Shown one piece after another: positions 33,952-42,211 of a stretch of 44,518 bases of DNA. The position numbers and the translations under genes were made by a program. This stretch comes from Actinoplanes flavus. Its GTDB lineage: Bacteria > Actinomycetota > Actinomycetes > Mycobacteriales > Micromonosporaceae. Within the stretch, counting starts at the first letter, position 1; each line of letters starts with the position of its first letter. Below the pieces are notes generated by a model. It was not told the DNA's origin and made no database searches. It worked only from the letters and a program-made list of their open reading frames with translations. The stretch is from contig NZ_JAGFNS010000017.1 of assembly GCF_017592555.1 (NCBI RefSeq), forward strand, positions 1 through 44,518, given 5' to 3'.

Positions 33952-35076
33952 TCAGCGTTTCCAGGTACGAACGGCCGTGGTGGTGACGTTGCCGGCCCTG
34001 TCGTACGCCCGCAGCTGGAATTTGATCGTCTTGCCGTACCTCTTGGTGTTGATCGAGAAGGCGTAGCCGGCCTTGAGGTCCTTGGCCACCACCTTGCCGT
34101 TGATCAGCAGCTCGACCCGGGCCACCCCGTTCCGGTCGCCGGCCGCTGCCGTCACCTTGACCGTGCCCTTGACCTTGGCCTTGTTCTTCGGCGCTTTGGT
34201 CACCTTCAGCGACGGCCGGGTGTTGTCGACGGTCACGGTCCGGCTGATGGAGCTGTGGTTTCCGAGACGGTCACTGAGACGCCAGGTGAGGGTGTAGCGG
34301 CCGTCCGCGCCGACCTGACGGTAGGCGACGATCTTTCCACTGGTCTCCGTCACCGGCGGCGCGCTGGACGTGTAGCCACCGGCGAAGCTGCCGAAGATGC
34401 CGGCCGGGTCCGCGACCTGGACGGTGCTCCAGATCCGGTCGCCCCGGAGGAGGCTGCCGGCCTGCGGTGACACGAAGGCGGCCTGCGGCCCGGTGGTGTC
34501 GACCACGAAGTCCCGGCTCTTCGACGACTGGTTCCCGAAGCGGTCCCAGGCCCGCACCTCGACGGTGTGCGTGGTGCCGCCCGCCCCGAAGGTGTGCTTG
34601 ATCTGCATGGACGTCGAGACCAGGATTCCGTCGATCCACCACTCGAGGCGTGCGGGCGTGGAGGGGTCGGTCAGCCAGGCGTTCAGTTCGTCCGTCTGGG
34701 ACACCCGGCCGGGCACCAACGAGTTGATCTCGATGGCCGGTCCGGCGTTGTCGACGATGTAGTTCATGTAGCGACGGGTCACCTTGCCGGCCCGGTCGAT
34801 GATGTCGATGTATGCGACACCGGTCCCGACGTCACCGGTCGCGGTCCACGGCGCGCCGGTCGCTCGCGCGATGACCCGGCCGCCACCTCCCATGACGGTG
34901 ATGTCCACGACGTCGTCGGGCACATTGGTGAATGTCCACGCGGTCTCGCCGTGGACCCATGAATACGGCGCCGGCGAGACCCGCACGGTCGAGGTTTCGG
35001 CGAACGCCGGGACCGCCGCCGAGATGATCAAAGAGCTGGAAAGCGCCGCGACGGCGGCGATACGCAGCATGCCCAT
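33952..35076 (-). CDS. Secreted Ig-like domain protein
   Basis: A 374-residue exported protein. A Sec signal peptide covers residues 1-27 (AAVPAFA-ETS). Three to four Ig-like/FN3-like beta domains follow, recognisable from repeats such as DRAGKVTRR, DRFGNQSSKSRDFVVDTTGP, DRLGNHSSISRTVTVDNTRP and DRAGNVTTTAVRTW. Such proteins are usually surface or secreted adhesion modules; no catalytic motif is seen. GGGGAG lies 6 nt before the ATG. It is downstream of the ligD genes, but a functional link is not implied. Confidence 0.85.
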   Translation of the reverse strand: MGMLRIAAVAALSSSLIISAAVPAFAETSTVRVSPAPYSWVHGETAWTFTNVPDDVVDITVMGGGGRVIARATGAPWTATGDVGTGVAYIDIIDRAGKVTRRYMNYIVDNAGPAIEINSLVPGRVSQTDELNAWLTDPSTPARLEWWIDGILVSTSMQIKHTFGAGGTTHTVEVRAWDRFGNQSSKSRDFVVDTTGPQAAFVSPQAGSLLRGDRIWSTVQVADPAGIFGSFAGGYTSSAPPVTETSGKIVAYRQVGADGRYTLTWRLSDRLGNHSSISRTVTVDNTRPSLKVTKAPKNKAKVKGTVKVTAAAGDRNGVARVELLINGKVVAKDLKAGYAFSINTKRYGKTIKFQLRAYDRAGNVTTTAVRTWKR

Positions 35077-35141
35077 GGATGGCTCCCCGCTGAAAAAGGC
35101 TGCGGGAGCAGGTTACGCGCCAAGATCAAGCGAGTCGATCC

Positions 35142-36050
35142 CTATTCGGGCACAATCGGTCCTGGTTGGAGCATCGCGGCCAGCAGGTCGCCGTGTTCTT
35201 CGACGCGCTGCAAGGTCTCGGTGGCGCCGCACTGCCAGGAGGGGATCTCCTCGGTGGCCATGGCCATGACCTCGTCCCAGGTCAGCGGCGTCGACGCGGT
35301 CGGTGTGGCGCCGGCCCGCAGGGAGTACGGCGCGACCGTGGTCTTGAACGCGTTGTTCTGGCTCCAGTCGATGAAGATCTTGCCGGGGCGCAGCTGCTTG
35401 GCCATCTTCGCGGTGATCGAGCCGGGCACCATCTTCGCCAGTTCCTCGGCGACCTTCTTGGCGTAGCCGGAGACCACGTCGGCCGACTGGGTTCCGGAGA
35501 TCGGGCAGCACAGCTGCATGCCCTTCTTGCCGGACGTCTTCGGATGGGCGTCGATCCCGTCGGCGGCGAGCCGGTCGCGCATCAGCATGGCCACCGCGCA
35601 GCATTCGCGGAGGCCCGCGGGCGCGCCCGGGTCGAGGTCGACGACCAGCAGGTCCGGGTCGGCGCCGATCCGCCACTGCGGGGTGTGCAGTTCGATGGCG
35701 GCCAGGTTGGCGAGCCAGACCAGGGTGGGCAGGTCGTCGACGACCACGTAGTCGATGGTCTCCCGGCTCTTCGTGGAACCGGGTACCGGAAGGGTCGCCA
35801 CGCGTACCCAGTCGGGGGTTCCGCCGGGTTTGTTCTTCTCGAAGAAGTGCGCCTCGTCGACCCCGTTGGGGTAGCGGATGCGGGTGACCGCCCGGTTCCG
35901 CAGGTGCGGCAGCAGCACCGGGGCCACCCGGGTGTAGTAGTCGATCACCTCGCCCTTGGTGAATCCGGCCGACGGGTACATGACCTTGTCCAGGTTCGAG
36001 AGTTCGAGGTCACGGCCCTCGATGTGCACCAGGAACCGGTCACGGGGCAT
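35142..36050 (-). CDS. ligD: LigD-type polymerase/primase domain protein (NHEJ)
   Basis: A 302-residue AEP-superfamily polymerase, the POL domain of LigD that fills gaps and adds nucleotides at double-strand breaks. Metal-binding D138 and D140 lie in VVDLDPG, the third acid is D228 in FIDWSQN, and the SGKKG loop is at 173-177. It is a separate gene whose ATG overlaps the ligase gene's end by 11 bp, so they are translationally coupled. There is no phosphoesterase domain. Confidence 0.92.
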   Translation of the reverse strand: MPRDRFLVHIEGRDLELSNLDKVMYPSAGFTKGEVIDYYTRVAPVLLPHLRNRAVTRIRYPNGVDEAHFFEKNKPGGTPDWVRVATLPVPGSTKSRETIDYVVVDDLPTLVWLANLAAIELHTPQWRIGADPDLLVVDLDPGAPAGLRECCAVAMLMRDRLAADGIDAHPKTSGKKGMQLCCPISGTQSADVVSGYAKKVAEELAKMVPGSITAKMAKQLRPGKIFIDWSQNNAFKTTVAPYSLRAGATPTASTPLTWDEVMAMATEEIPSWQCGATETLQRVEEHGDLLAAMLQPGPIVPE

Positions 36051-36981
36051 CGTCGGCGCACTCCTCGGGCTTCTTGTCGTCGCGCAGCCGCAGGAAGCGG
36101 GGGAAGCGCAGGCGACGGTCGGGAGTCAGGTTGCCGTAGCGGATCTCGGCCACGAGCTCCGGTCGTACCCAATGGGCGCCTCTGGAATCCTCTCGCGGCA
36201 CGGCGCCGGCGGCGAACGGCGACTTCTCGGTCGCGAGCGGCGCCAGCCGTGAGAGAAGTTCCTTCTCGGCGGCCGCGCCGATGCCGCCGCCGACCCGCCC
36301 GCGGAAGGCCAGGCCGTCGGGGGTGGGCACGCCGACGAGCAGGCCGCCGAGTTTGCGGGCGCCGGGCCGCCAGCCGCCGATGACGTAGTCGCCGGTCCGG
36401 TCGAACTTGACCTTCACCCAGTCCGCGGAGCGCTGTCCGGGCAGGTAGACCGAATCGGAGCGTTTGGCCATCACCCCCTCGAGATGGTTCTCCCGGGCGG
36501 CGGCCTCGGTGGCCGGGCCGTCGCCGAACGACGGCGGGACCATCCAGCGGGTTCCGGCCAGGTCGAGTTCCTCCAGGCGTTCGCGGCGGGCCAGGTACGG
36601 CAGTCCGGTGTAGTCCATGCCGTCGAGGTAGAGCAGGTCGAAGATGAGGTAGGTGACCGGGAGGGTGGCGGCGAGCCGGGCCGCGCGGTTGCGGTCGCGG
36701 ACGTGCATGCGCTCGGCCAGGGCGGTGAAGGACGGCCGCCCGGCCGCGTCGAGGACGACCATCTCGCCGTCGAGCAGGGTGCCTTCCGGCAGGGTCAGGT
36801 CGGCGATCTCCGGGTAGGCCGCGGTGACCAGCGCTCCGGACCGCGCGTAGAGGGCCGGTGGCCCGCCGCTGAACAGGGCCAGCACCCGGACGCCGTCCCA
36901 CTTGAACTCGTAGCTCCAGTCCGCGCCCACCGGCAAGGTGCCCGCGGTCGCGAGCATCGGGGTGAGCGGTGATCCGGACAC
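36040..36981 (-). CDS. ATP-dependent DNA ligase (LigD ligase part)
   Basis: A 313-residue ATP-dependent ligase. The adenylated lysine is K27 in EFKWDGVR, motif III is DGEMVVLD (71-78), motif IV is EGVMAKR and motif V is DWVKVKFDR. The OB-fold domain follows to the C-terminus (GGLLVGV, HWVRPELVAEIRYGN). In mycobacterial LigD this domain is fused to the polymerase domain, while here it is a separate gene just upstream of the polymerase gene. TATGGT lies 6 nt before the GTG, suggesting a leaderless mRNA. It is divergent from ku. Confidence 0.92.
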   Translation of the reverse strand: MSGSPLTPMLATAGTLPVGADWSYEFKWDGVRVLALFSGGPPALYARSGALVTAAYPEIADLTLPEGTLLDGEMVVLDAAGRPSFTALAERMHVRDRNRAARLAATLPVTYLIFDLLYLDGMDYTGLPYLARRERLEELDLAGTRWMVPPSFGDGPATEAAARENHLEGVMAKRSDSVYLPGQRSADWVKVKFDRTGDYVIGGWRPGARKLGGLLVGVPTPDGLAFRGRVGGGIGAAAEKELLSRLAPLATEKSPFAAGAVPREDSRGAHWVRPELVAEIRYGNLTPDRRLRFPRFLRLRDDKKPEECADDAP

Positions 36982-36987
36982 CCGATC

Positions 36988-36993
36988 ACCATA
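36988..36993 (-). promoter_or_regulatory. -10 box of the ligase gene
   Basis: On the minus strand this reads TATGGT, followed by 6 nt (GATCGG) and the GTG start of the ligase gene. The spacing fits a leaderless transcript. The divergent ku promoter must lie in the same 64-bp gap. Confidence 0.4.
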
Positions 36994-37045
36994 GGCAAAA
37001 GCGTTCACCTTACGCAGGCGTCCCAGTGATGCCATTCTGGGGAGC

Positions 37046-37984
37046 ATGCGAGCGATCTGGAAAGGCGCTGTCTCGTTCGGCCTGGTGTCGATTGCGGTCA
37101 AGCTGTATTCGGCGACCGAGGAGAAGGACATCCGCTTCCACCAGGTGCATCGCACCGACGGCGGGCGGATCAAGTACCAGCGCACCTGCTCGGTGGACGG
37201 CGAGGTGGTCAGCTATGACGACATCGCCAAGGGGTACGACATCGGCGGCGGCGAAATGGTGATCTTGACGGATGAGGATTTCGCCGATCTTCCGTTGAGC
37301 ACGTCCCGGGCCATTGACGTCCTGGAATTCGTGCCGGCCGAGCAGATCGACCCGATCCTGTTCGCCAAGGCGTACTACCTGGAGCCGGAGGGTCAGGCCG
37401 CGAAACCGTACGTTCTGCTGCGCGACGCCCTGCGGGACGCCGACCGGGTGGCCATCGTCAAGATCGCGATCCGGCAGCGCGAGCAGCTCGCCACCCTGCG
37501 GGTCCGCGACGACGTGCTGGTGCTCAACACCATGATGTGGCCGGACGAGGTGCGCACCCCCGAGTTCGGCTTCCTCGACGACGACATCGAGACCCGTCCG
37601 GCCGAGTTGGCGATGGCCAGCTCGCTGATCGACTCGATGGCCGGCAGCTTCAAACCGGACGAGTTCACCGACAACTACCGGGCCGCGTTGCAGGAGGTCA
37701 TCGACGCCAAGGTGGAGGGCCGGGAGGTGGTCCAGCCGGAGGAGGCCGAGGAGGCGCCGGCCGCGGCGATCGATCTCATGGCGGCGCTCAAGGCCTCCGT
37801 CGAACGCGCACGCCAGGCGCGTGGCGAAAACCCCTCCGAGGGTACGGGGAAAGCGTCCCCACCGGCGAAGAAGGCGTCCTCGCCCCGGAAGCGGGCCGCT
37901 CCCGCCAAGAAGGCCGCCCCGGCCAAGAGCACGACCGCGAGGAAGACCACGTCCGCCGCGAAGGCCACGAAGAAGTCCGCATGA
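37046..37984 (+). CDS. ku: Ku protein, NHEJ end-binding
   Basis: A 312-residue bacterial Ku that forms a ring on DNA ends and recruits LigD. The core runs from MRAIWKGAVSFGLVSIAVKLYSATEE to about residue 245, with RIKYQRTCSVDGEVV and KAYYLEP typical. Residues 260-312 form a Lys/Ala/Pro-rich histone-like tail (PAKKA repeats), as in longer actinobacterial Ku proteins, which affects DNA threading. GGGGAG lies just before the ATG. It is divergent from the ligase and polymerase genes. Confidence 0.95.
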   Translation: MRAIWKGAVSFGLVSIAVKLYSATEEKDIRFHQVHRTDGGRIKYQRTCSVDGEVVSYDDIAKGYDIGGGEMVILTDEDFADLPLSTSRAIDVLEFVPAEQIDPILFAKAYYLEPEGQAAKPYVLLRDALRDADRVAIVKIAIRQREQLATLRVRDDVLVLNTMMWPDEVRTPEFGFLDDDIETRPAELAMASSLIDSMAGSFKPDEFTDNYRAALQEVIDAKVEGREVVQPEEAEEAPAAAIDLMAALKASVERARQARGENPSEGTGKASPPAKKASSPRKRAAPAKKAAPAKSTTARKTTSAAKATKKSA

Positions 37985-38023
37985 CTAGGCTCCTCCCATG
38001 GGTGATGCATGTGGGGTGGCCCG

Positions 38024-38512
38024 ATGGCGTTGACGTGGGCGGAGTCTTACCTGGGGCGGGTGCGGGCGAGCGTCGGCGACTCCGACACGATCTTCTTCGT
38101 CGGCGCCCGGACGGTCGTGCTGGACGAACAGGGCAGGCTGCTGCTGATCCAGCGGTCGGACAACCACCGGTGGGCGATTCCGGCCGGCGCCATGGAACTC
38201 GGCGAGAGCATGGCCGAGTGCGCCGTCCGTGAGCTGTGGGAGGAGACCGGCCTGCGGGCCACGTCACTGACGCCGTACGCGTTCTACACCGCCTACACCT
38301 ACACCAACGAGTACCGGCACACGTACCAGCAGGTGTTGATGTCCTTCGTCGTGCACTCGTGGGAGGGCGAGCTGCTGCGGCAGACCGAGGAGAGCGTGGA
38401 TGCCGGCTTCTTCCCGCTCGACGCGCTGCCCGGGCAGAAATCGTTCGTGATCGACGAGGCGCTGGCCGACCTCGCCACCTTCCAGAAGACCGGCGTCCTG
38501 GTGATGAAGTAA
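38024..38512 (+). CDS. NUDIX hydrolase
   Basis: A 162-residue NUDIX enzyme hydrolysing nucleoside-diphosphate-linked substrates. The full box GAMELGESMAECAVRELWEETGL is present (about 55-77), giving the G-x5-E-x7-RE-x2-EE-x-G pattern. The N-terminus MALTWAESYLGRVRASVG resembles actinobacterial ADP-ribose or dNTP pyrophosphatase-like proteins. The substrate is unknown. The ATG at 38024 has GGGGTGG about 4 nt upstream; the ATG at 38009 would add five residues. It is 39 bp downstream of ku and may share its transcript. Confidence 0.88.
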   Translation: MALTWAESYLGRVRASVGDSDTIFFVGARTVVLDEQGRLLLIQRSDNHRWAIPAGAMELGESMAECAVRELWEETGLRATSLTPYAFYTAYTYTNEYRHTYQQVLMSFVVHSWEGELLRQTEESVDAGFFPLDALPGQKSFVIDEALADLATFQKTGVLVMK

Positions 38513-38567
38513 GGGTGGGTTAAATCGCGGTGCGGTCTGCCGCTCCGCTGAGGCATCATGGCGCTTC

Positions 38568-39872
38568 GTGAGCACCAAGCGACGCCGGATGAGCCTGGAC
38601 CTGTCCCCGTTACGCACGTCCCGGGACTTCCGGCTCGTCTTCACCGGTGGGGTGGTGACGGCTTTCGGGTCGTTCATCAGCTATGTCACCATTCCGTACC
38701 AGGTGGCGAAGCTGACCGACGACCCGCTCATGGTGGGCCTGATCGGCGTCTGCGAGCTGCTGCCCCTGCTGATCATGTCGTTCGTCGGCGGCGCCCTGGC
38801 CGACTACATCGACCGCCGCCTGCTGGTTCGCGGCAGTGAGTTCGCGCTCGCCCTGATCTGCGGCATCCTGCTGGTCAACGCGCTCTCCGACGAGCCGCAC
38901 CTGTGGTTGCTCTACGTGGCGGCGTTCCTGACCGCCGCGGTGGCCGGGCTGCAACGTCCCGCCCTGGACGCGATGCTCCCCCGGCTGGTGAAGCCGGAGG
39001 AGCTGCCGGCCGTCATGTCGCTGCACTCGCTCGGCATGCAGTTCGCCCAGCTCTTCGGCATGCCGCTGGCCGGGATCCTGCTGGCCAGCTTCGACCTGGC
39101 CTGGGTGTACGCGTTCGACCTGCTGACCTTCGCCGTCTCGCTGATCTGCCTGACCCTGGTGAAGGCGGTCCCGCCGCCGGTGGCCGCCGACCGCCCGTCG
39201 CTGAACAGCGTGGTCACCGGCCTGAAGTACGCGAAGTCCCGCCCCGAGCTGCTGGGCACCTATCTGGTCGACATCAACGCCATGTTCTTCGGCATGCCGT
39301 CGGCGCTCTACCCGTTCCTGGCCCAGGACCTGGGCGGCCCCAAGGTGCTGGGCCTGATGTACGCCGCACCCGCGGTCGGGTCGCTGATCGCCACGATCGG
39401 CTCCGGCTGGACCGCCCGGGTGCACCGGCACGGCCTGATGGTGCTGATCGCGGCCGCGTTCTGGGGTGTCGGCATCATCGGTGTCGGCCTCTCCGGCACC
39501 CTCTGGCTGACCCTGCTCTGCCTGGCCTTCGCGGGTGCGGCGGACATGGTCTCCGGCCTGTTCCGCATGATCATCTGGAACCAGACCATCCCCGACCACC
39601 TGCGCGGGCGACTGGCCGGCATCGAGATGCTGTCGTACACCACCGGCCCGCTGCTCGGTCAGCTCCGGGCCGGCGCGATGGCCCGTCCCGGTCTCGGCCT
39701 GGGCGTGGCCGGCTCCATCTGGATGGGCGGTGTCCTGTGCGTGGCCGGCACCGTGGCCCTGGCCGCCGCCCTGCCGAAGTTCGTCCGCTACAACGGCAAG
39801 GACGGCATGGCCTTGAAGAGGGCCGCGGACGAGGAGTGGGTGGCCACCGCCGACGCCCGCACCGGGCGGTGA
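38568..39872 (+). CDS. MFS exporter (MFS_3/EntS-like), second copy
   Basis: A 434-residue permease with about 12 transmembrane helices, the loop GGALADYIDRRLLV (74-87) and SGWTARVHRHG in the second half. It is a paralogue of the gene at 6452-7699: both have the same N-terminal layout, VGLxGVxxLxPLLI, and a LGxLRAGA segment. The GTG at 38568 is used, 55 bp after the NUDIX gene. The cargo is unknown. Confidence 0.85.
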   Translation: MSTKRRRMSLDLSPLRTSRDFRLVFTGGVVTAFGSFISYVTIPYQVAKLTDDPLMVGLIGVCELLPLLIMSFVGGALADYIDRRLLVRGSEFALALICGILLVNALSDEPHLWLLYVAAFLTAAVAGLQRPALDAMLPRLVKPEELPAVMSLHSLGMQFAQLFGMPLAGILLASFDLAWVYAFDLLTFAVSLICLTLVKAVPPPVAADRPSLNSVVTGLKYAKSRPELLGTYLVDINAMFFGMPSALYPFLAQDLGGPKVLGLMYAAPAVGSLIATIGSGWTARVHRHGLMVLIAAAFWGVGIIGVGLSGTLWLTLLCLAFAGAADMVSGLFRMIIWNQTIPDHLRGRLAGIEMLSYTTGPLLGQLRAGAMARPGLGLGVAGSIWMGGVLCVAGTVALAAALPKFVRYNGKDGMALKRAADEEWVATADARTGR

Positions 39873-39893
39873 GTACGGCGGTGGCGGGCCCGG

Positions 39894-40652
39894 TTACTTG
39901 ACCTTGACCGCGTCGAACCTGGTCTGCGGCTGCCGGGTGCTGCTGCCGGAGTAGACGACCATCCACGTACCGGACTTGGTGGCCTTGAACTTCTTGCTGT
40001 ACTTGCCGCCGGACCCGGTGGTGGTCTGCCCCTTGTAGGTGTAGCTCTTGGCGCCGGTGGCCTTGAAGTAGAACCTCAGCACCGCACCCTTGAGGCCGTA
40101 CTTCGCGCCGTACCCCACCGGGTCGGTCTTGAGGACGCCCTTGTGGGTCAGCGCGCTGTTCTTCTTGACCGGCTCCGGGGTCGCGTCGTAGCTCAGCGAG
40201 GTCGGCCGCTTGACGTAGAACGTGTCCACCCGCTCCACGACGTGGTTGACGAGGTCGTCGCCGAACCACTCCAACTCGGTCCGGATGGTGTACCGGCCGG
40301 GCCCGTCCAGGCCGCCGCAGATGAAGACGTAGTCCGTCAGGTAGGCGTAATCGCCGCTGCGGGAGGCCTGAGACGCCCACAGGAAGTCGACCGCGTCACC
40401 GTCGGCTCCCATGACGTCTGCGGTGACGCTGATGTAGTTGTCCTCGGCCTGCGGGTTGTACACCTTGTAGGTCACCTTCACCCGGTTGGCGCAGCCCGCG
40501 TCCCCGTCGAGCACCACGGTGCCGGTCGACAGGGTGACACCGGCGATCGCGGGCGCGGCCTGCGCCGGCGAGGCGGCCAGCGTCACGGTGGTGAGCCCGG
40601 TGAAAACGGCCAGAGCCGCCGCGGCGCAGCGGCGGCCAAGTGACTTACGCAT
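39894..40652 (-). CDS. Secreted hypothetical protein
   Basis: A 252-residue exported protein. Residues 1-32 are a signal peptide (RRCAAAALAVFTGLTTV ... PAQA). The rest is probably all-beta, with a C-terminal domain (residues about 155-252) resembling bacterial Ig or calcium-dependent-like sandwiches (TYKGQTTTGSGGKYSKKFKATKSGTWMVVYSG). I recognise no enzyme motif. GAGAGG lies 6 nt before the ATG at 40652. It ends 21 bp from the convergent MFS gene. Confidence 0.8.
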   Translation of the reverse strand: MRKSLGRRCAAAALAVFTGLTTVTLAASPAQAAPAIAGVTLSTGTVVLDGDAGCANRVKVTYKVYNPQAEDNYISVTADVMGADGDAVDFLWASQASRSGDYAYLTDYVFICGGLDGPGRYTIRTELEWFGDDLVNHVVERVDTFYVKRPTSLSYDATPEPVKKNSALTHKGVLKTDPVGYGAKYGLKGAVLRFYFKATGAKSYTYKGQTTTGSGGKYSKKFKATKSGTWMVVYSGSSTRQPQTRFDAVKVK

Positions 40653-40758
40653 GGATGTCCTCTCCCCCAACGAACGGACGGTTCCGTCTCGTTGTCACGC
40701 GAAGGGAATCCTGCATCCACCCGGCCGTCACTTTCCAGGCGCGGAGCGCACTTCTGGC

Positions 40759-40807
40759 CTTCGGTACGGGCAACCGCCGCCGAAAGGTCAGACCGAAGCA
40801 ACCGAAG
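40759..40807. promoter_or_regulatory. Repeated CTTCGGT/ACCGAAG half-sites
   Basis: CTTCGGT (40759-40765) is inverted relative to ACCGAAG at 40792-40798 and again at 40801-40807. The cluster lies in the 177-bp gap upstream of the secreted-protein gene and just after the DUF2231 stop. It could be an operator or part of a terminator. There is no direct evidence for either. Confidence 0.25.
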
Positions 40808-40829
40808 AGGCTTTGCCGGTTTCGCGGTG

Positions 40830-41288
40830 TCAGTAGTTCCGGCTGCCGGCCGCGGCCCGGGCGAACGCGGGCGACCGGCCGTTGGCCACCTCACCGGCGA
40901 ACCACGCGCCGAACCCGGCCAGCATCAGGGCGAGCAACTCGACGGCGAACAGCCCACCACCGACCACCCGGTCCGGCTCCCGCACCCGCAGCATCGCGAT
41001 GACCGCGAAGACCACCAGCACGCCCACGTTGACCAGACCGCGCAGCACACCGAGACGGCGCTCCCGGGCCCGCCGGGCGAACATGACGTCGACGGCGCCG
41101 GCGACCGTCACCAGGGTGCCGCCGATCAGGCCGGCCACGATGTTCCAGTACGCCAGGGCGCCCAGGATGTTAGGACCGCCCAGCAAGTCGGCCATATCGA
41201 ACATAACCGCCATCGCGAACAGGCCGAGCGGAAACATCACCAGAATCGGCTGCACCGCCTGGCCCGCGACATTCAACCGCGTCTCCAT
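40830..41288 (-). CDS. DUF2231-family membrane protein
   Basis: A 152-residue protein with four predicted transmembrane helices, matching DUF2231 (VAGQAVQPILVMFPLGLFAMAVMFD near the start and AYWNIVAGLIGGTLVTVAGAVD later). Family members are thought to be membrane proteins in redox or thermal-stress contexts. The usual GHPVHP motif near the start reads GQAVQP here, so both conserved histidines are replaced by glutamine. The ATG at 41288 is used; the longer frame to 41798 is spurious. A promoter gap of 374 bp separates it from the DUF6232 gene. Confidence 0.78.
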   Translation of the reverse strand: METRLNVAGQAVQPILVMFPLGLFAMAVMFDMADLLGGPNILGALAYWNIVAGLIGGTLVTVAGAVDVMFARRARERRLGVLRGLVNVGVLVVFAVIAMLRVREPDRVVGGGLFAVELLALMLAGFGAWFAGEVANGRSPAFARAAAGSRNY

Positions 41289-41518
41289 CTGGTCTTCGCC
41301 TTCCCACCTGCGGAAATACAGGCTCGTCTCGATGTCCGAAGTTGGCCTACCCGGTGTATTCGACGGGCAAACGCCCCGATGCCCACCGAGGAAGCCGACG
41401 AACCCGCACTGAGCGGCTTGTTCGCAATCTGCGACATGGCAGGTTGAGTCATGGCGGACTGCTGGGTGGCGTGCTTCACTGCAATGAGAGCAAGGGCGGA
41501 GTTGGAGGGAGAGACAAG

Positions 41519-41550
41519 CAACGGCACCCGGCGGCAAACGGGTGCCGTTG
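41519..41550. terminator. Strong hairpin upstream of the DUF6232 gene
   Basis: CAACGGCACCCG (41519-41530) and CGGGTGCCGTTG (41539-41550) form a perfect 12-bp stem with an 8-nt loop. It is about 110 bp upstream of the DUF6232 ATG in the 374-bp divergent gap. It may be an attenuator, a terminator or a small-RNA end. I see no other gene in this gap. Confidence 0.6.
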
Positions 41551-41662
41551 TCCGCCTCTGAGCCTTCGTTCGTTGCGACTCGAGCGAGGCGGGAAAGAGT
41601 CTCGCGCCATTGGTGGCTCCGCTCGTTCCCTCCTCGCAAGAAACAGCGAAGAGGAGTTCGCC

Positions 41663-42100
41663 ATGCGCACACGGATCTACTATCGCGGTCCTGACGCCCT
41701 GGTGTCCGACGATCAGTTCGTCTGGCATCCCCATTCCGCGCCGCAGGTGTTCGCCATTTCCGATCTGCGCAACGTCGGCCTCGTGCAGGCGCCCTCACGC
41801 ATCCGCCCGTACGCTCCGGCTCTCGCCGCGGGCGCTCTCGCCGCCGCGGTCGCCGGCTGGACGCTGCTGCCGGATCCGGCGATCTACGTTCTCGTCTTCC
41901 TCGGCCTGGCCGTACCCGGCGTAGCCATGCTCTGGCGCGAGCCAGGTCGTTGGGAGTTGCACGCGCAGTACCGCAAGACGGCCGTCGTGCTCTACTCCTC
42001 CGCCGACGCGAGAGTCTTCAATCAGGTGAGCCGGGCCTTGCGCCGCGCCATGGAGGACACCCGGCGGACACCCTGGGGTTATGGGCTCGCAGCCGCCTGA
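41663..42100 (+). CDS. DUF6232 membrane protein
   Basis: A 145-residue protein, similar to the actinobacterial DUF6232 family (recalled). The N-terminus MRTRIYYRGPDALVSDDQFVWHP precedes two transmembrane helices (about 50-90, ALAAGALAAAVAGWTLL and AIYVLVFLGLAVPGVAMLW). A cytoplasmic C-terminus with an arginine-rich region follows. Function is unknown. GAGGAG lies 6 nt before the ATG. It precedes the HTH/DUF5753 and DUF397 genes, and proteins of this kind often co-occur with them in streptomycetes and relatives. Confidence 0.75.
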   Translation: MRTRIYYRGPDALVSDDQFVWHPHSAPQVFAISDLRNVGLVQAPSRIRPYAPALAAGALAAAVAGWTLLPDPAIYVLVFLGLAVPGVAMLWREPGRWELHAQYRKTAVVLYSSADARVFNQVSRALRRAMEDTRRTPWGYGLAAA

Positions 42101-42137
42101 CCTGCGCCTTCGCGAGGATCTCTCGGGTGATGTTGCT

Positions 42138-42149
42138 TTTTGATCAAAA
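42138..42149. promoter_or_regulatory. AT-rich 12-bp palindrome upstream of the HTH gene
   Basis: TTTTGATCAAAA is a perfect palindrome in an otherwise GC-rich chromosome, located 142 bp before the regulator's ATG. It resembles an operator for a dimeric DNA-binding protein. Whether the downstream regulator binds it is not known. TAGGAT at 42186-42191 could be the -10 box of the gene. Confidence 0.35.
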
Positions 42150-42211
42150 CCGCCCCTGACAGCGGTCGTTCTGATAGGACAGTACTAGGATGTTCCGCGA
42201 CCTCGCTGGTT

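Noticed and set aside
41273..41734. Minus-strand open frame across the DUF2231 promoter gap
   Set aside because: Weak start, low-complexity translation and overlap with both divergent genes; better read as intergenic.
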